Assembly (NCBI RefSeq): GCF_020523825.1
Contig: NZ_JAJALK010000004.1
Location: 124,001 to 188,000 of the forward strand
Reading direction: 5' to 3'
DNA from: Methylobacterium brachiatum
GTDB taxonomy: Bacteria; Pseudomonadota; Alphaproteobacteria; Rhizobiales; Beijerinckiaceae
DNA: 64,000 nt
How positions within the stretch are numbered: position 1 is the stretch's first letter; the number at the start of each line of letters is the position of its first letter. The position numbers and the translations under genes were made by a program. Under the pieces are notes generated by a model, which did not search any database, had not been told where the DNA came from, and was given only the letters and a program-made list of their open reading frames with translations. Positions 43,597 to 60,653 of the stretch are shown one piece after another.

Positions 43597-44514
43597 TCAG
43601 CAGGCCAGGGCGCGTCTGTCCAGCAACGCTTCGGCGGTGGCCGGCGCCAGGCACCCGTCCGGTGCACAGGCATCGGCGCCGACGATGCCCGCCTCGCCGC
43701 CGTAGCGGGCGAAATACGGACCGCCGACGATCACCCGGACCTCGGGATTGCTGGAGGCTTGCCGGACATCCGCCACGGTGACGGTCAGGGCGGGCAGGAA
43801 CACGTCGCAGGACAGCGACAGCCCGACCACGTCGAACCACTCGGTGCGCAGCAGGTTCAGAGGATCGACCCCAGGCCCGGGGACCGCGGTGGTCACGTCC
43901 CAGCCGGCCTCGCGGAAGAAGCTCGCGACGATCGACAGGCCGAAATGATGGGTCTCGCCGGGGCAGGGCAGCAGCAGCACGCTGCGGCCGTTGGCCGGCA
44001 CCGACTCGTCCTCGAGCTGCGCGCAGAGGCGCCGGCTCACCGCCTGCAGCCGGCCCAGCGCCTCGGTCACGGCGAGGAAGTCGCAGACATCGTCCTCCCA
44101 GAGCTCGCCGAGGTGGCGCGCCGCCGGGGCGAGCAGGTCGAGGAGCAGGCGCGGCAGGGGCAGCCCGCCCTCGCGCAGGGCAGAAACCTGGCCGTCGAGG
44201 TCGATCGGCCCGGGGGCGAGCAGGAGGGCGCTGAAGGCCGCGATCTCGTCCGGGCTCGGCGCCCGGTCGGCCTGGGCGCGGCGGCCGGCAGGCCGGTGGG
44301 CCAGCATCAGCCGGGGCAGGATCTCCGCCTCGACCAGGCGGGCCAGCGCGTCCGGCACCGCCTTGTCGTCCGCGGTGGGGCGCGGGATGGATTGGTGGCG
44401 CACCCGCGGGCCGTCCGCGAAGGACGACCGCCCGTCGCTCATCGTGCCGCAGCCGCCGGCGACCGGCCCAGGATCCAGACGCTCACCGAAATGCCTCCAG
44501 TCTCCCATCGGCAT
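43597..44514 (-). CDS. aerR: Cobalamin-binding antirepressor AerR/PpaA
   Basis: A 305-residue protein with a C-terminal B12-binding Rossmann domain: VLLLPCPGETHHFGLSIVASFFREAGWDVTTAVPG, then VVGLSLSCDVFLP and VRVIVGGPYF. The THHFG stretch holds the His expected to coordinate cobalamin in AerR/PpaA. In Rhodobacter this protein counteracts PpsR/CrtJ in a light- and B12-dependent way. Placement immediately upstream of ppsR is the typical arrangement. The start at 44514 may be too early; ATG 44442 also fits. Confidence 0.9.
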   Translation of the reverse strand: MPMGDWRHFGERLDPGPVAGGCGTMSDGRSSFADGPRVRHQSIPRPTADDKAVPDALARLVEAEILPRLMLAHRPAGRRAQADRAPSPDEIAAFSALLLAPGPIDLDGQVSALREGGLPLPRLLLDLLAPAARHLGELWEDDVCDFLAVTEALGRLQAVSRRLCAQLEDESVPANGRSVLLLPCPGETHHFGLSIVASFFREAGWDVTTAVPGPGVDPLNLLRTEWFDVVGLSLSCDVFLPALTVTVADVRQASSNPEVRVIVGGPYFARYGGEAGIVGADACAPDGCLAPATAEALLDRRALAC

Positions 44515-46613
<2,099 letters not shown>

Positions 46614-46617
46614 GGCG

Positions 46618-48187
46618 ATGCAGCTCACCCTCTGGACCTACGAAGGCCCCCCGCATATCGGCGCGATGCGCGTCGCCACCGCGATGCACGGGCTGCACTA
46701 CGTGCTGCACGCGCCGCAGGGCGACACCTACGCCGACCTGCTGTTCACGATGATCGAGCGGCGGGATGCCCGCCCGCCCGTCACCTACACGACCTTCCGG
46801 GCGCAGGATCTCGGCCGCGACACCGCCGAGCTGTTCAAGACCTCGGTCGCCGCCGCCTACGCGCGCTTCCAGCCGCAGGCGATGATCGTCGGCGCGTCCT
46901 GCACCGCCGAGCTGATCCAGGACGATCCCGGGGGGCTCGCCAAGGCCCTCGACCTGCCGATCCCGGTGATCCCGCTGGAGCTGCCGGCCTACCAGAAGAA
47001 GGAGAACTGGGGCGCGTCCGAGACCTTCTATCGGTTGGTCCGGGCCCTCGCGGGGCCGGCCTCGCCCCGAAGCCCGGATGAGTCGCGGCAGCGCCCGCTC
47101 TGCAACATCCTGGGCCCGACCGCGCTCGGCTTCCGCCACCGCGACGACCTGATCGAGATCCGCCGGCTGCTCGACACGCTCGGGATCGCCGTCAACGTGG
47201 TGGCCCCGCTCGGGGCCAGCCCGGCCGATCTCGGCCGACTCAAGGATGCCGACTTCAACGTCGTGCTCTACCCGGAGACCGCCCGCAGCGCCGCCGAATA
47301 TCTCAAGAAGAGTTTCGGGCAGCCGTTCACCAAGGAAGTGCCCCTCGGGGTCGGCGCCACGAATCGCTTCGTCGCGGAGGTCGCGACTCTGACCGGTATC
47401 GATCCGGCGCCGGTCCTCGACGGGCCCGGCTCGCGCCTGCCCTGGTACTCGCGCTCGGTCGATTCGACCTACCTGACGGGCAAGCGCGTCTTCGTGTTCG
47501 GCGACGCGACCCACGCGATCGGCATCGCCCGGATGGCTGCCCGGGAACTGGGCTTCACCGTCGTCGGCCTCGGGACCTACGGCCGCGAATTCGCCCGCGA
47601 GGTCCGGGCCGAGGCCGCCGAGCACGGCATCGAGGCCCTGATCACCGACGACTATCTCGACGTCGAGGCCGCGATCCGCGCCGCCGCCCCGGAACTCGTC
47701 TTGGGCACCCAGATGGAGCGCCACGTCGCCAAGCGGCTCGGCATCCCCTGCGCGGTGATCTCCGCCCCAATCCACGTCCAGGATTTCCCGGCACGCTACG
47801 CCCCGCAGATGGGCTTCGAGGGCGCCAACGTCCTGTTCGACACCCTGGTCCATCCGCTGATGATGGGCCTCGAAGAGCATCTCCTCGGCATGTTCCGGGA
47901 GGATCCCGAATTCCACGACGGCGTCGGCCCGTCGCATCTCGGCGGCACGCCGTTCGAGGCCCCGCCGGTAGCGGCACCCGCGTCCCCAACCCCGGCAGTC
48001 GCGCCGATCCTCCTGGAGGAAGCGGTCACGATCACGGACGCCCCCTGGGCCCCCGAGGCCGAGCGGGAACTGAAGAAGATCCCGTTCTTCGTGCGCGGCA
48101 AAGCGCGCAGCAACACGGAGAAGTTCGCCCGTGAGCGGCGGCTGCCGCTCATCACCCTCGAAACCCTCTACGACGCCAAGGCGCATT

Positions 48188-48198
<11 letters not shown>
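46618..48198 (+). CDS. bchB: Dark protochlorophyllide reductase subunit BchB
   Basis: A 526-residue subunit. It starts [20 protein letters not shown] and carries the unusual Asp36 cluster ligand (GDTYAD) that completes the [4Fe-4S] coordination of the NB protein. The linker of about residues 450-475 ([14 protein letters not shown]) precedes the C-terminal domain that ends AKAHYGR. It overlaps bchH by 11 nt. Confidence 0.97.
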
Positions 48199-52823
<4,625 letters not shown>

Positions 52824-52824
<1 letters not shown>

Positions 52825-53678
52825 TGGCGGGCGCGAGCTACGACACCCGCAGGGGTGAACTGACCACCTATTTCGACCGCACCGCGGTCGAGGCCTGGTC
52901 GCGCCTGACCTCCGACGCGCCGGTGAGCCGGATCCGCGCCACCGTGCGGGCCGGCCGCGACGCGATGCGCGCGACGCTGCTCTCCTGGCTGCCCGCCGAC
53001 ATGGCGGGCCTGCGCCTGCTCGATGCCGGCTGCGGCACCGGGGCGCTCAGCGTCGAGGCCGCCCGGCGCGGCGCCGAGGTGGTCGCCATCGACGTCTCGC
53101 CGACCCTGGTGGGCCTTGCCCGGGACCGGCTTCCGGCGATCCCCGGTCCCGGCCGGATCGCGTTCCGCGTCGGCGACATGCTCGACCCGGGCCTCGGCCG
53201 GTTCGACCACGTGGTCGCGATGGATTCGCTGATCCACTATCGCGCCGCCGACATCGTCCGGGCGCTCGCGGTGCTGGGCGCCCGCACCGAGGGCTCGGTG
53301 CTGTTCACCGTGGCGCCGCGCACGGCCCTGCTCACCGTGATGCACGCCGCCGGAAAGCTTTTCCCCCGCGGCGACCGCTCGCCGGCCATCGTGCCGGTGA
53401 CCGAGGGCGGCCTGCGCCGGCGGATGTCCTCGGAGCCGGCGCTCGACGGCTTCATCTGGGCGCAGAGTCATCGGGTCAATAGCGGCTTCTACCTGTCGAA
53501 CGCGATCGCGCTGACGCGCGCCTCACAACAAAGCCCGCATCCTGAGGTGCCGGAGCGCAGCGGAGGCCTCGAAGGAGCCCTCCAGCCGGCCGCGCGATCC
53601 CTGGGGGTCTCCTTCGAGGCGGCTGCGCCGCACCTCAGGATGAGGGGGAAGGATGGGACGGGGGGGACCCCCGCATGA
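52824..53678 (+). CDS. bchM: Mg-protoporphyrin IX methyltransferase BchM with repeat-encoded tail
   Basis: A SAM-dependent enzyme that methylates Mg-protoporphyrin IX. Motif I is LRLLDAGCGTGALSVEAARRG; further family stretches are MDSLIHYRAADI and FTVAPRTALLTVMHAAGKLFPRGDRSP. It is 284 residues long, about 55 more than usual. The conserved domain ends near NAIALTRA (residue 231), and the tail (SGGLEGALQPAARSLG etc.) is translated from a family-1 repeat. Its stop still overlaps the lhaA ATG by 4 nt, so the repeat lies in frame within the gene. Confidence 0.93.
53537..53647. repeat. Repeat family 1 inside the bchM 3' end
   Basis: GCATCCTGAGGTGCCGGAGC at the left and GCGCCGCACCTCAGGATGAGG at the right, with inner CCTCGAAGGA / TCCTTCGAGG arms. 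It forms the complete palindrome and is read in frame as the BchM tail. Confidence 0.85.
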
Positions 53679-55102
53679 GATCCGGCCGCGCCCTGACAAA
53701 CGCCCTCATGCGCCTGGGCCCGGCGATCCTGCCGTTTGCGGATGCCGCGACCGTCGAGCTGCCGATGGGGCGGCTGCTGCGGCTGGCCCTGTTCCAGGTG
53801 ACCGTCGGCATGGCGGCGGTGCTGCTGATCGGCACGCTCAACCGGGTGATGATCGTCGAGCTCGGCGTCCCGTCCTGGATCGTCGCCGTGATGCTGGCCC
53901 TGCCGCTGATCTTCGCGCCGCTGCGGGCCCTGGTCGGGTTCCGGTCGGACACGCACCGCTCGGTGCTGGGCTGGCGGCGGGTGCCGTATATCTGGTTCGG
54001 CACCCTGCTCCAGTTCGGCGGCCTGGCGATCATGCCGTTCGCCCTGCTGATCCTGTCGGGCGACACCACCGGCCCGCTCTGGGTCGGGGATTTGGCCGCG
54101 GCGCTGGCGTTCCTGCTGGTCGGGGCCGGTCTGCACACCACCCAGACCGTCGGCCTCGCGTTGGCCACCGATCTCGCCCCGGCGCATGCCCGCCCGAAGG
54201 TGGTGGCGCTGCTCTGCGTCGCCCTCCTGTTCGGCATGATGGCGAGCGCCCTGCTGTTCGGGCTGTTCCTGGCCCACTTCTCGCCCGTTCGGCTGATCCA
54301 GGTGATCCAGGGCGCGGCGCTGGTCACCATCGTGCTGAACGGGGTCGCCCTGTGGAAGCAGGAGCCCCGTGATCCGAACCGGGCCCAGGCCGCGCCGGCG
54401 CGGGATTTCCGCTCCTCCTGGCGCGACTATGCCGGGCAGGGCGCCGCGCGCCGGCGCCTCGTGGCGATCGGGCTCGGCACCGCGGGGTTCTCGATGCAGG
54501 ACATCCTGCTCGAACCCTATGGCGGCCAGATCCTGCACCTCTCGGTCGGGGCGACCACGGCCCTGACCGCTCTGCTCGCCGCCGGCGGCGGGCTCGGCCT
54601 GCTGATCGCCGCCCGCTGGCTCGGCCGCGGCGGCGACCCGTTCCGGGTCTCGGCCGTCGGCGTCGGCATCGGCATCCTGGCCTTCTCGGCGGTGGTCTTC
54701 GCGGCGCCGCTCGCCTCCGCTGACCTGTTCGCGGCCGGCGTCAGCCTAATCGGGCTCGGCGGCGGGCTGTTCGCCCACGGCACGCTCACCGCCTCGATGA
54801 ACCGGGCCGGGCCCGAGGATACCGGGCTGGCGCTCGGCGCCTGGGGCGCCGTCCAGGCGAGCGCCGCGGGCATCTCCATCGCCGCGAGCGGCATCGTGCG
54901 CGACCTCGGCGGCGCCATCGCCCAGTCGGGGGTCCTCGGCGAGGGCATGAACGAGCCCGCGATCGGCTACCTGATCGTCTACCACATCGAGATCGCCCTC
55001 CTGTTCGCGGCCCTGATCGCCCTGGGCCCGCTGGTTCGGGAGGATGCGCGCGCGGCGATTCGCGATCGCCTCGGCGGCACCCTTGCCGAACGGACGGCCT
55101 GA
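53675..55102 (+). CDS. lhaA: Light-harvesting I assembly factor LhaA (PucC family)
   Basis: A 475-residue, 12-helix MFS-type protein needed for light-harvesting complex 1 assembly in Rhodobacter. Family stretches are GTLNRVMIVELGVPSWIV, ALVGFRSDTHRSVLGWRRVPYIWFGTLLQFGG and SMQDILLEPYGGQIL. It resembles the PucC-family gene of the leftward arm but lacks its N-terminal extension. The start overlaps the bchM stop; puhA follows after 18 bp. The bchFNBHLM-lhaA-puhA order is standard. Confidence 0.95.
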   Translation: MRSGRALTNALMRLGPAILPFADAATVELPMGRLLRLALFQVTVGMAAVLLIGTLNRVMIVELGVPSWIVAVMLALPLIFAPLRALVGFRSDTHRSVLGWRRVPYIWFGTLLQFGGLAIMPFALLILSGDTTGPLWVGDLAAALAFLLVGAGLHTTQTVGLALATDLAPAHARPKVVALLCVALLFGMMASALLFGLFLAHFSPVRLIQVIQGAALVTIVLNGVALWKQEPRDPNRAQAAPARDFRSSWRDYAGQGAARRRLVAIGLGTAGFSMQDILLEPYGGQILHLSVGATTALTALLAAGGGLGLLIAARWLGRGGDPFRVSAVGVGIGILAFSAVVFAAPLASADLFAAGVSLIGLGGGLFAHGTLTASMNRAGPEDTGLALGAWGAVQASAAGISIAASGIVRDLGGAIAQSGVLGEGMNEPAIGYLIVYHIEIALLFAALIALGPLVREDARAAIRDRLGGTLAERTA

Positions 55103-55120
55103 GACTCGGGGAGGACAACC

Positions 55121-55900
55121 ATGCCAACCGGCGCCATTACGGGTTACGTCGACGTCGCCCAGGTCGTGCTCTACGCCTTCTTCATCTTCTTCGCCGGGCT
55201 GGTCTTCTGGCTGCGCCGCGAGGACCGGCGCGAGGGCTATCCGCTGGAGAACGAGATCGTCGGCCGCCGCAAGGCGCCGGACCCGGTCCTGATCCCGCGC
55301 TCCAAGGCGTTCCACCTGCCGGGCGGCGAGACCACCTACGCGCCGCAGGCGATGCAGGGCCGGGACGACATCGAGACCGGGATCCCGGCCCGCAAGGTCG
55401 AGCCCTGGCCCGGCGCGCCCTACGAGCGGACCGAGGCCTCCCTCCAGGCCGGCGTCGGCCCGGGCTCCTGGGTGGTCCGCCACGACGTCCACGACAAGAC
55501 CTGGGACGAGGAGTACCGGATCGTGCCCCTGCGGGTCGCCACGGCCTTCGTCATCCACGAGGACGGCCCGAACCCGATCGGCATGACCGTGTTCGGCACC
55601 GATAACGCGGTGGCGGGTGTGGTCAGCGACGTCTGGGTCGACCGCGGCGAATCGCTGATCCGCTACTACGAGGTCGAATTGCCCACAGGTGGCCGCCGGC
55701 TCATGCCGACCACGTTCTGCCGGGCCGGCGGCTTCACCAAGACGGTGAAATCCGAGGCCCTGCTCGCCGCCCAGTTCGCCGACATCCCGGCGACCCGGGA
55801 TCCCGACAGCATCACCTTCCTGGAGGAGGAGCGGATCATGGCCTATTTCGGCGCCGGCACGCTCTACGCCACCCCGGCCCGGGCGGAGCCTCTGCTATGA
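55121..55900 (+). CDS. puhA: Photosynthetic reaction centre H subunit PuhA
   Basis: A 259-residue reaction-centre subunit: one N-terminal transmembrane helix (VAQVVLYAFFIFFAGLVFWLRRED) and a cytoplasmic domain. Conserved stretches are EGYPLENE, the mid-domain GMTVFGTDNAVAGVVSDVWVDRGE, and RLMPTTFCRAGG. It caps the L and M subunits, which are not encoded here. GGGGAGGA precedes the ATG. It overlaps puhB by 4 nt. Confidence 0.97.
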   Translation: MPTGAITGYVDVAQVVLYAFFIFFAGLVFWLRREDRREGYPLENEIVGRRKAPDPVLIPRSKAFHLPGGETTYAPQAMQGRDDIETGIPARKVEPWPGAPYERTEASLQAGVGPGSWVVRHDVHDKTWDEEYRIVPLRVATAFVIHEDGPNPIGMTVFGTDNAVAGVVSDVWVDRGESLIRYYEVELPTGGRRLMPTTFCRAGGFTKTVKSEALLAAQFADIPATRDPDSITFLEEERIMAYFGAGTLYATPARAEPLL

Positions 55901-56553
55901 GCGGCGATTTCCTCCCCGAGGGCACCCTGCGCGGGTTGCCCGGCCCGCTGCCGGCGAACGAGCGGATCCTGTGGCAGGGGGCCCCGACCACCGGGGGGCT
56001 GCTGGTCCGGGTCTATCACGCCCGCCTGGTCGCGGCCTGGTTCGCCGCCTGCGCCCTGGCCTTCGGGCTCACGGCCGGCTCGCCCGTCTCGGCGCTCGCC
56101 ACGGTCGGCCCGACCCTGGCGGTCGGCGCGGTCGGGCTCGCGCTGCTCTGGCTGTTCGCGTGGCTCAGCCACCGGACCACGGTCTACACGATCACCGACC
56201 GCCGGGTGGTGCTGCATACCGGCATCGCCCTGCCGGTGACCCACAACGTCCCCTTCGCGCAGGTGGAGGGTGCGGCGTTGCGTGCCTTCACGGATGGGAG
56301 CGGGGATCTGCCGCTCCGGTTGCGGCCGGGGCTGCGCATCGCCTACCTTCAGCTCTGGCCGCATGCCCGGCCCTGGCGCATCGCCCGGACTGAGCCCATG
56401 CTGCGTTCCGTCCCGGATGCGGACGCGGTGGCGGCGCTCCTGGCGCGGGCGGTCGAGGCCCATGCCGCGGCGTCGCAGACGGTGCGGCCGGTGATCGTCC
56501 CGCGTCCGCGGGCGGTCCAAGAAAATCCCGGCCGCCTCGTCGCGGCCGAATAG
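55897..56553 (+). CDS. puhB: Reaction centre assembly protein PuhB
   Basis: A 218-residue membrane protein with a PH-like domain. It starts with LPANERILWQGAPT, the usual opening of this family, followed by two helices (about 48-68 and 72-92) and TVYTITDRRVVLHTG. PuhB assists reaction-centre and LH1 assembly in Rhodobacter. It overlaps puhA by 4 nt; puhC follows after 11 bp. Confidence 0.93.
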   Translation: MSGDFLPEGTLRGLPGPLPANERILWQGAPTTGGLLVRVYHARLVAAWFAACALAFGLTAGSPVSALATVGPTLAVGAVGLALLWLFAWLSHRTTVYTITDRRVVLHTGIALPVTHNVPFAQVEGAALRAFTDGSGDLPLRLRPGLRIAYLQLWPHARPWRIARTEPMLRSVPDADAVAALLARAVEAHAAASQTVRPVIVPRPRAVQENPGRLVAAE

Positions 56554-56564
56554 GGAGAGGCGCG

Positions 56565-57041
56565 ATGGGCGAGCGGGCGGAGAGCGTCGGCCGAGCCGCA
56601 GGACCGGCACCGGCCCTGCTGATGATCGGGGCCGGGGCGCTGATGGGCTTCGCCATGCTGGCCGTCCTGATCGGGCGCAGCGAGGGCATCGGCATGATCG
56701 CCCTGCCGGCGGCCAAGCCGGTCACGCGGCTCGAATTCCGCGCCGAGGACCAGGTCGACGGCTCCATCGCCCTGCGCAACGCCGCCGACCGGCAGATCGT
56801 CGCCTGGATCCGCCCCGGCGAGGACGGCTTCCTGCGCGGGACCCTGCGGGGCCTCGCCCAGGCACGCCAGCGCGACGGCCTCGGCCCGGAACAGCCGTTC
56901 AGCCTGACCCGCTACGATGACGGCCGCCTGTCGCTCGCCGATGACGCCACCGGCCGCCGGGTGCCGCTCGAAGCCTTCGGCCCGACCAATGCCGGCGCCT
57001 TCGCCCGGCTGCTCGCCGCCGCCGGCCCGGAGACGCGCTGA
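56565..57041 (+). CDS. puhC: Photosynthetic complex assembly protein PuhC
   Basis: A 158-residue protein with one N-terminal transmembrane helix (about residues 17-38) and a periplasmic domain with [50 protein letters not shown] family features, including the highly typical [19 protein letters not shown]. PuhC supports LH1-reaction centre organisation. Its stop shares one base with the next start (TGATG). Confidence 0.93.
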   Translation: MGERAESVGRAAGPAPALLMIGAGALMGFAMLAVLIGRSEGIGMIALPAAKPVTRLEFRAEDQVDGSIALRNAADRQIVAWIRPGEDGFLRGTLRGLAQARQRDGLGPEQPFSLTRYDDGRLSLADDATGRRVPLEAFGPTNAGAFARLLAAAGPETR

Positions 57042-57337
57042 TGGGCCTGTTCGCACGCCGCACCGTCACCGTGCCCTGCACGATCGAGATCGAGCAGACG
57101 CCCGAGAGCCTGCACGCGCACGTCACCCTGGATTCCGGCTTCGAGATCGAGCCCGGCGACGCGGTTCAGGTCCACGACGCCCCGACCTCCGTGCCCTACG
57201 GCGAGCGGCTCACCGTCCGCCGCACCGCCACCGTCACCCGGGCCGGCCTGCTGGAGCGGGTCTGGACGAAGCTCGTCGCCCATCTCGAACTGACCGAGCT
57301 CTACGAGGTCAGTTTTTCCGAGAGGAGGAAGCTGTGA
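57041..57337 (+). CDS. bciE: Probable BciE, auxiliary subunit of the oxidative cyclase
   Basis: A 98-residue soluble protein starting [19 protein letters not shown]. The assignment rests mostly on position: in Rhodobacter sphaeroides the small gene between puhC and acsF encodes BciE, an auxiliary protein required by the alphaproteobacterial class of O2-dependent cyclase. Size and overlap with acsF (GTGA) agree. I recognise no catalytic motif, as expected for an accessory subunit. Confidence 0.75.
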   Translation: MGLFARRTVTVPCTIEIEQTPESLHAHVTLDSGFEIEPGDAVQVHDAPTSVPYGERLTVRRTATVTRAGLLERVWTKLVAHLELTELYEVSFSERRKL

Positions 57338-58422
57338 ACGCTCCTGTCCCGCCGCTCTCCGGCCAGCCGGTCCCGAAAACGCCGGTCAACGAATCGACCA
57401 AGGCCGCCCAGGAAACGACGTTCCTGAGCCCGCGCTTCTACACCACCGATTTCGACGAGCTCGACCGGACCGATGTCGAGCCGGTGCGCCGGGACTGGGA
57501 CCTGCTCATCGCCGAGCTGCGCGCCGACCCGAACAAGCGCCACTTCACCCGCAACGCCGATTTCGACTGCGACCTGTCGCAGATGGAGCCCGAGCTGCGG
57601 AAGGAGTTCCTGGATTTCCTGGTGTCGTCGATCACCGCCGAGTTCTCCGGCTGCGTGCTCTATGCCGAGATGCGCAAGCGCGCGAAGAACAAGGACATCA
57701 AGGAGCTGTTCGGCTTCATGAGCCGCGACGAGGCGCGCCATGCCGGCTTCATCAACGACACGCTGAAGGATTTCGGCATCGGGGTGGATCTCGGCTTCCT
57801 GACCAAGTCCAAGAAATACACGTTCTTCCGGCCGAAATTCATCTTCTACGCGACGTACCTGTCGGAGAAGATCGGCTACGCCCGCTACATCACCATCTTC
57901 CGCGAGCTGGAGAAGCACCCGGAGCGGCGCATCCACCCGATCTTCAAGTGGTTCGAGCTGTGGTGCAACGACGAGTTCCGGCACGGCGAGGCCTTCGCGC
58001 TGCTGATGCGCGCCAACCCGAAGCTGACGAGCGGCGTGAACCGCTACTGGATCCGGTTCTTCCTGCTGGCGGTCTTCGCCACGATGTATGTGCGCGACCA
58101 TCACCGCCCGGCCTTCCACGCCGCGCTCGGGGTCGACCCGACCGACTACGATTACAAGGTGTTCCGCATCACCTCGGAAATCTCGCGGCAGACCTTCCCG
58201 CTGGAACTCGACCTCGACAACCCGAAGTTCCGGGCCGGGCTCGACAGGCTGCTCGCCTGCTCCCGGGCGATCGCCGAGGCCCGGGCCCAGGGCGGCGTCC
58301 TGGGCAAGCTCAAGCACGGCGCCCAGGTGCTGCGCGCGGCCGCCACCTTCGTCCGGCTCTACCTCCTGCCGGTGAAGGCGAACGCCCTGCCGGCCGATAT
58401 CCGCCTCCAGCCGGTCTGGTAG
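57334..58422 (+). CDS. acsF: O2-dependent Mg-protoporphyrin monomethyl ester cyclase AcsF
   Basis: A 362-residue di-iron enzyme that forms the fifth ring of bacteriochlorophyll using oxygen. The ferritin-like iron motifs are [14 protein letters not shown], then [10 protein letters not shown], and [10 protein letters not shown] later. Its presence indicates pigment synthesis under aerobic conditions; no bchE-type anaerobic cyclase is seen in the window. The start is GTG 57334, overlapping bciE, and puhE follows after 1 bp. Confidence 0.97.
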   Translation: MNAPVPPLSGQPVPKTPVNESTKAAQETTFLSPRFYTTDFDELDRTDVEPVRRDWDLLIAELRADPNKRHFTRNADFDCDLSQMEPELRKEFLDFLVSSITAEFSGCVLYAEMRKRAKNKDIKELFGFMSRDEARHAGFINDTLKDFGIGVDLGFLTKSKKYTFFRPKFIFYATYLSEKIGYARYITIFRELEKHPERRIHPIFKWFELWCNDEFRHGEAFALLMRANPKLTSGVNRYWIRFFLLAVFATMYVRDHHRPAFHAALGVDPTDYDYKVFRITSEISRQTFPLELDLDNPKFRAGLDRLLACSRAIAEARAQGGVLGKLKHGAQVLRAAATFVRLYLLPVKANALPADIRLQPVW

Positions 58423-58423
58423 G

Positions 58424-59218
58424 ATGGCGACCTACGCCGTCCCGGTCGCCTACGCCCTGGTGCTCTGGTGGTTCTCCACCGGGCTGATCCTGCTGCTCGA
58501 CCACGCCCCGCGGCGCACCCATCCGTGGAGCATGGCCGGCGCGACCCTGCTGCTCGCCGGCGCCCTGGTGGCGATCCGCTTGAGCGCGCAGGATACCAGC
58601 GCGGCGGGCGCCTACACGGCGTTCACGGCGGCCCTGGCGGTCTGGGGCTGGCAGGAGATGAGCTACTACATGGGCTTCCTGTCGGGCCCGAAACCGGCCG
58701 CCTGCGCGCCGGGCCTGCGCGGGCTCGACCGGTTCTTCGCGGCGCTCGCCACCAGCCTGTGGCACGAATTCGCCATCGTGATCGGCGGCCTGGCGATCCT
58801 GGCCCTGGTCTGGGGCGGGGCCAACACCATCGCCCTCTGGACCTACGGCGCGCTCGTGGTGATGAACCTGTCGGCGCGGCTCAACCTGTTCCTCGGGGTG
58901 CGCAACCTGCACGCCGAGTTCCTGCCGGACCATCTCGGCTACCTGGCCTGCTACCTGTCCCGCAAGCCGATGAACCTGCTGTTCCCGGTCTCGGTGAGCC
59001 TCGGGACCGTCGCGGCGGGCCTGCTCGGGCGGGCGGCCCTCGGCCCGGATCTGCTGGCGCACGAGCTGGTCGGCTTCACCGTCCTGGCGACCCTGATGGC
59101 TCTGGCGACGCTCGAACACTGGTTCCTGATGCTGCCGCTGCCCTCGGCCGAGTTGTGGCGCTGGAGCCTGCCGGCCCGGGCGCCGGACCGGGCGGCACGG
59201 CCGGGCGACAACGGGTAG
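58424..59218 (+). CDS. puhE: Photosynthesis cluster membrane protein PuhE
   Basis: A 264-residue protein with seven predicted helices. Family-typical stretches are [39 protein letters not shown] and [26 protein letters not shown]. PuhE is thought to modulate bacteriochlorophyll production. It directly follows acsF and is followed by a 110 bp gap before hemA, the first real gap in the superoperon. Confidence 0.9.
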   Translation: MATYAVPVAYALVLWWFSTGLILLLDHAPRRTHPWSMAGATLLLAGALVAIRLSAQDTSAAGAYTAFTAALAVWGWQEMSYYMGFLSGPKPAACAPGLRGLDRFFAALATSLWHEFAIVIGGLAILALVWGGANTIALWTYGALVVMNLSARLNLFLGVRNLHAEFLPDHLGYLACYLSRKPMNLLFPVSVSLGTVAAGLLGRAALGPDLLAHELVGFTVLATLMALATLEHWFLMLPLPSAELWRWSLPARAPDRAARPGDNG

Positions 59219-59328
59219 ACCCGACCATCACGAAAGGATTTCGCGCGCGCACCAATTTGGAACTGGTCTCGTGCGAAACCCGACCTCACAGGCGGGGGCA
59301 ACCCGCGAATCAATCGGGGAGAGGCGAC

Positions 59329-60546
59329 ATGGACTACGAGACCTTCTTCGGAGCCGAGATCGCCGGACTCCACCGCGAGGGCCGCTACCGGGTCTTCACC
59401 GACCTCGAGCGCCACGCCGGCAACTTCCCGCACGCCACGCACCACCACCCGGCGGGCACGCGGCCGGTCACGGTCTGGTGCTCCAACGACTATCTCGGCA
59501 TGGGCCAGCACCCCGCGGTGACGGGTGCGATGCACGAGGCGATCGACCGCTGCGGCGCCGGGGCCGGGGGCACCCGCAACATCTCCGGCACCAACCACTA
59601 CCACGTGCTGCTGGAGCAGGAGCTCGCCGACCTCCACGGCAAGGAGGCGGCCCTGCTGTTCACCTCCGGCTACGTGTCGAACTGGGCGGCGCTCGGGACC
59701 CTGGCCTCGCGCCTGCCGAACTGCGCGGTCTTCTCCGATTCCGAGAACCACGCCTCGATGATCGAGGGCATCCGGTTCTCCCGGGCCGAGCGCCACATCT
59801 TCCGCCACAACGACCCGGAGGATCTGAACCGGAAGCTCGCTCTGGTGGATCCGGCCCGGCCGAAGCTCGTCGCGTTCGAATCCGTGTACTCGATGGACGG
59901 CGACATCGCCCCCATCGAAGAAATCTGCGACGTGGCCGAGGCCCATGGGGCGCTCACCTATCTCGACGAGGTCCACGCGGTCGGCCTCTACGGCGCCCGC
60001 GGCGGCGGCATCGCGCAGCGCGACGGCGTCGCCCACCGCCTCGACGTGATCGAGGGGACGCTGGGTAAGGCGATCGGCGTGCACGGCGGCTACATCACCG
60101 CCTCGGAGAAGCTGTGCGATTTCGTGCGCAGCTTCGCCTCCGGCTTCATCTTCACCACCTCGCTGCCCCCCGCGGTGGCGGCGGGCGCCGCGGCCTCGAT
60201 CCGCCACCTGAAGGCCAGCGGCACCGAGCGGGCGCGCCATCAGGAGCGCTGCGCCAAGGTCCGGACCGCCTTGGAGGCCGCCGACATCCCGGTCCTGCCC
60301 AACGACAGCCACATCGTGCCGGTGATGGTCTGCGACCCGGTGCTGTGCAAGGCGATCTCCGACACCCTGCTCGACGAGTTCGGCATCTACGTGCAGCCGA
60401 TCAACTATCCCACGGTCGCCCGCGGCACCGAGCGCCTGCGGATCACGCCCTCGCCGCTGCACACGGATGCCGACATCGCCCATCTGGTCGGGGCGCTCTC
60501 CACGATCTGGGCGCGGATCGGGCTCCGGCAGAAGGCGGCGGAGTAG
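59329..60546 (+). CDS. hemA: 5-aminolevulinate synthase HemA
   Basis: A 405-residue PLP enzyme that condenses glycine and succinyl-CoA, the first committed step of tetrapyrrole synthesis in alphaproteobacteria. Key stretches are [41 protein letters not shown] and the PLP lysine in [16 protein letters not shown] 59329 is preceded by GGGGAGAGGCG. Its presence inside the photosynthesis cluster couples precursor supply to pigment synthesis. Confidence 0.96.
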   Translation: MDYETFFGAEIAGLHREGRYRVFTDLERHAGNFPHATHHHPAGTRPVTVWCSNDYLGMGQHPAVTGAMHEAIDRCGAGAGGTRNISGTNHYHVLLEQELADLHGKEAALLFTSGYVSNWAALGTLASRLPNCAVFSDSENHASMIEGIRFSRAERHIFRHNDPEDLNRKLALVDPARPKLVAFESVYSMDGDIAPIEEICDVAEAHGALTYLDEVHAVGLYGARGGGIAQRDGVAHRLDVIEGTLGKAIGVHGGYITASEKLCDFVRSFASGFIFTTSLPPAVAAGAAASIRHLKASGTERARHQERCAKVRTALEAADIPVLPNDSHIVPVMVCDPVLCKAISDTLLDEFGIYVQPINYPTVARGTERLRITPSPLHTDADIAHLVGALSTIWARIGLRQKAAE

Positions 60547-60570
60547 GGGTTCCCTTCTCCCACCCGCTCC

Positions 60571-60614
60571 CGCATCCTGAGGTGCCCGCGTAGTAGCGAG
60601 CCTCAGGATGAGGA
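60571..60614. repeat. Repeat family 1, short form between hemA and bchI
   Basis: CGCATCCTGAGGTGCCCGCG then GCGAGCCTCAGGATGAGG: only the outer arms of family 1, giving a compact 44 bp palindrome. It separates hemA from bchI and could form a hairpin in the transcript. Confidence 0.75.
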
Positions 60615-60653
60615 GGGTGGATCGGATGCCCCCTCCCAGCATCGGGTCAGCGC

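Noticed and set aside
59219..59328. PpsR site before hemA
   Set aside because: No TGT-N12-ACA is present in this gap, so hemA is probably read through from the superoperon or uses another promoter.
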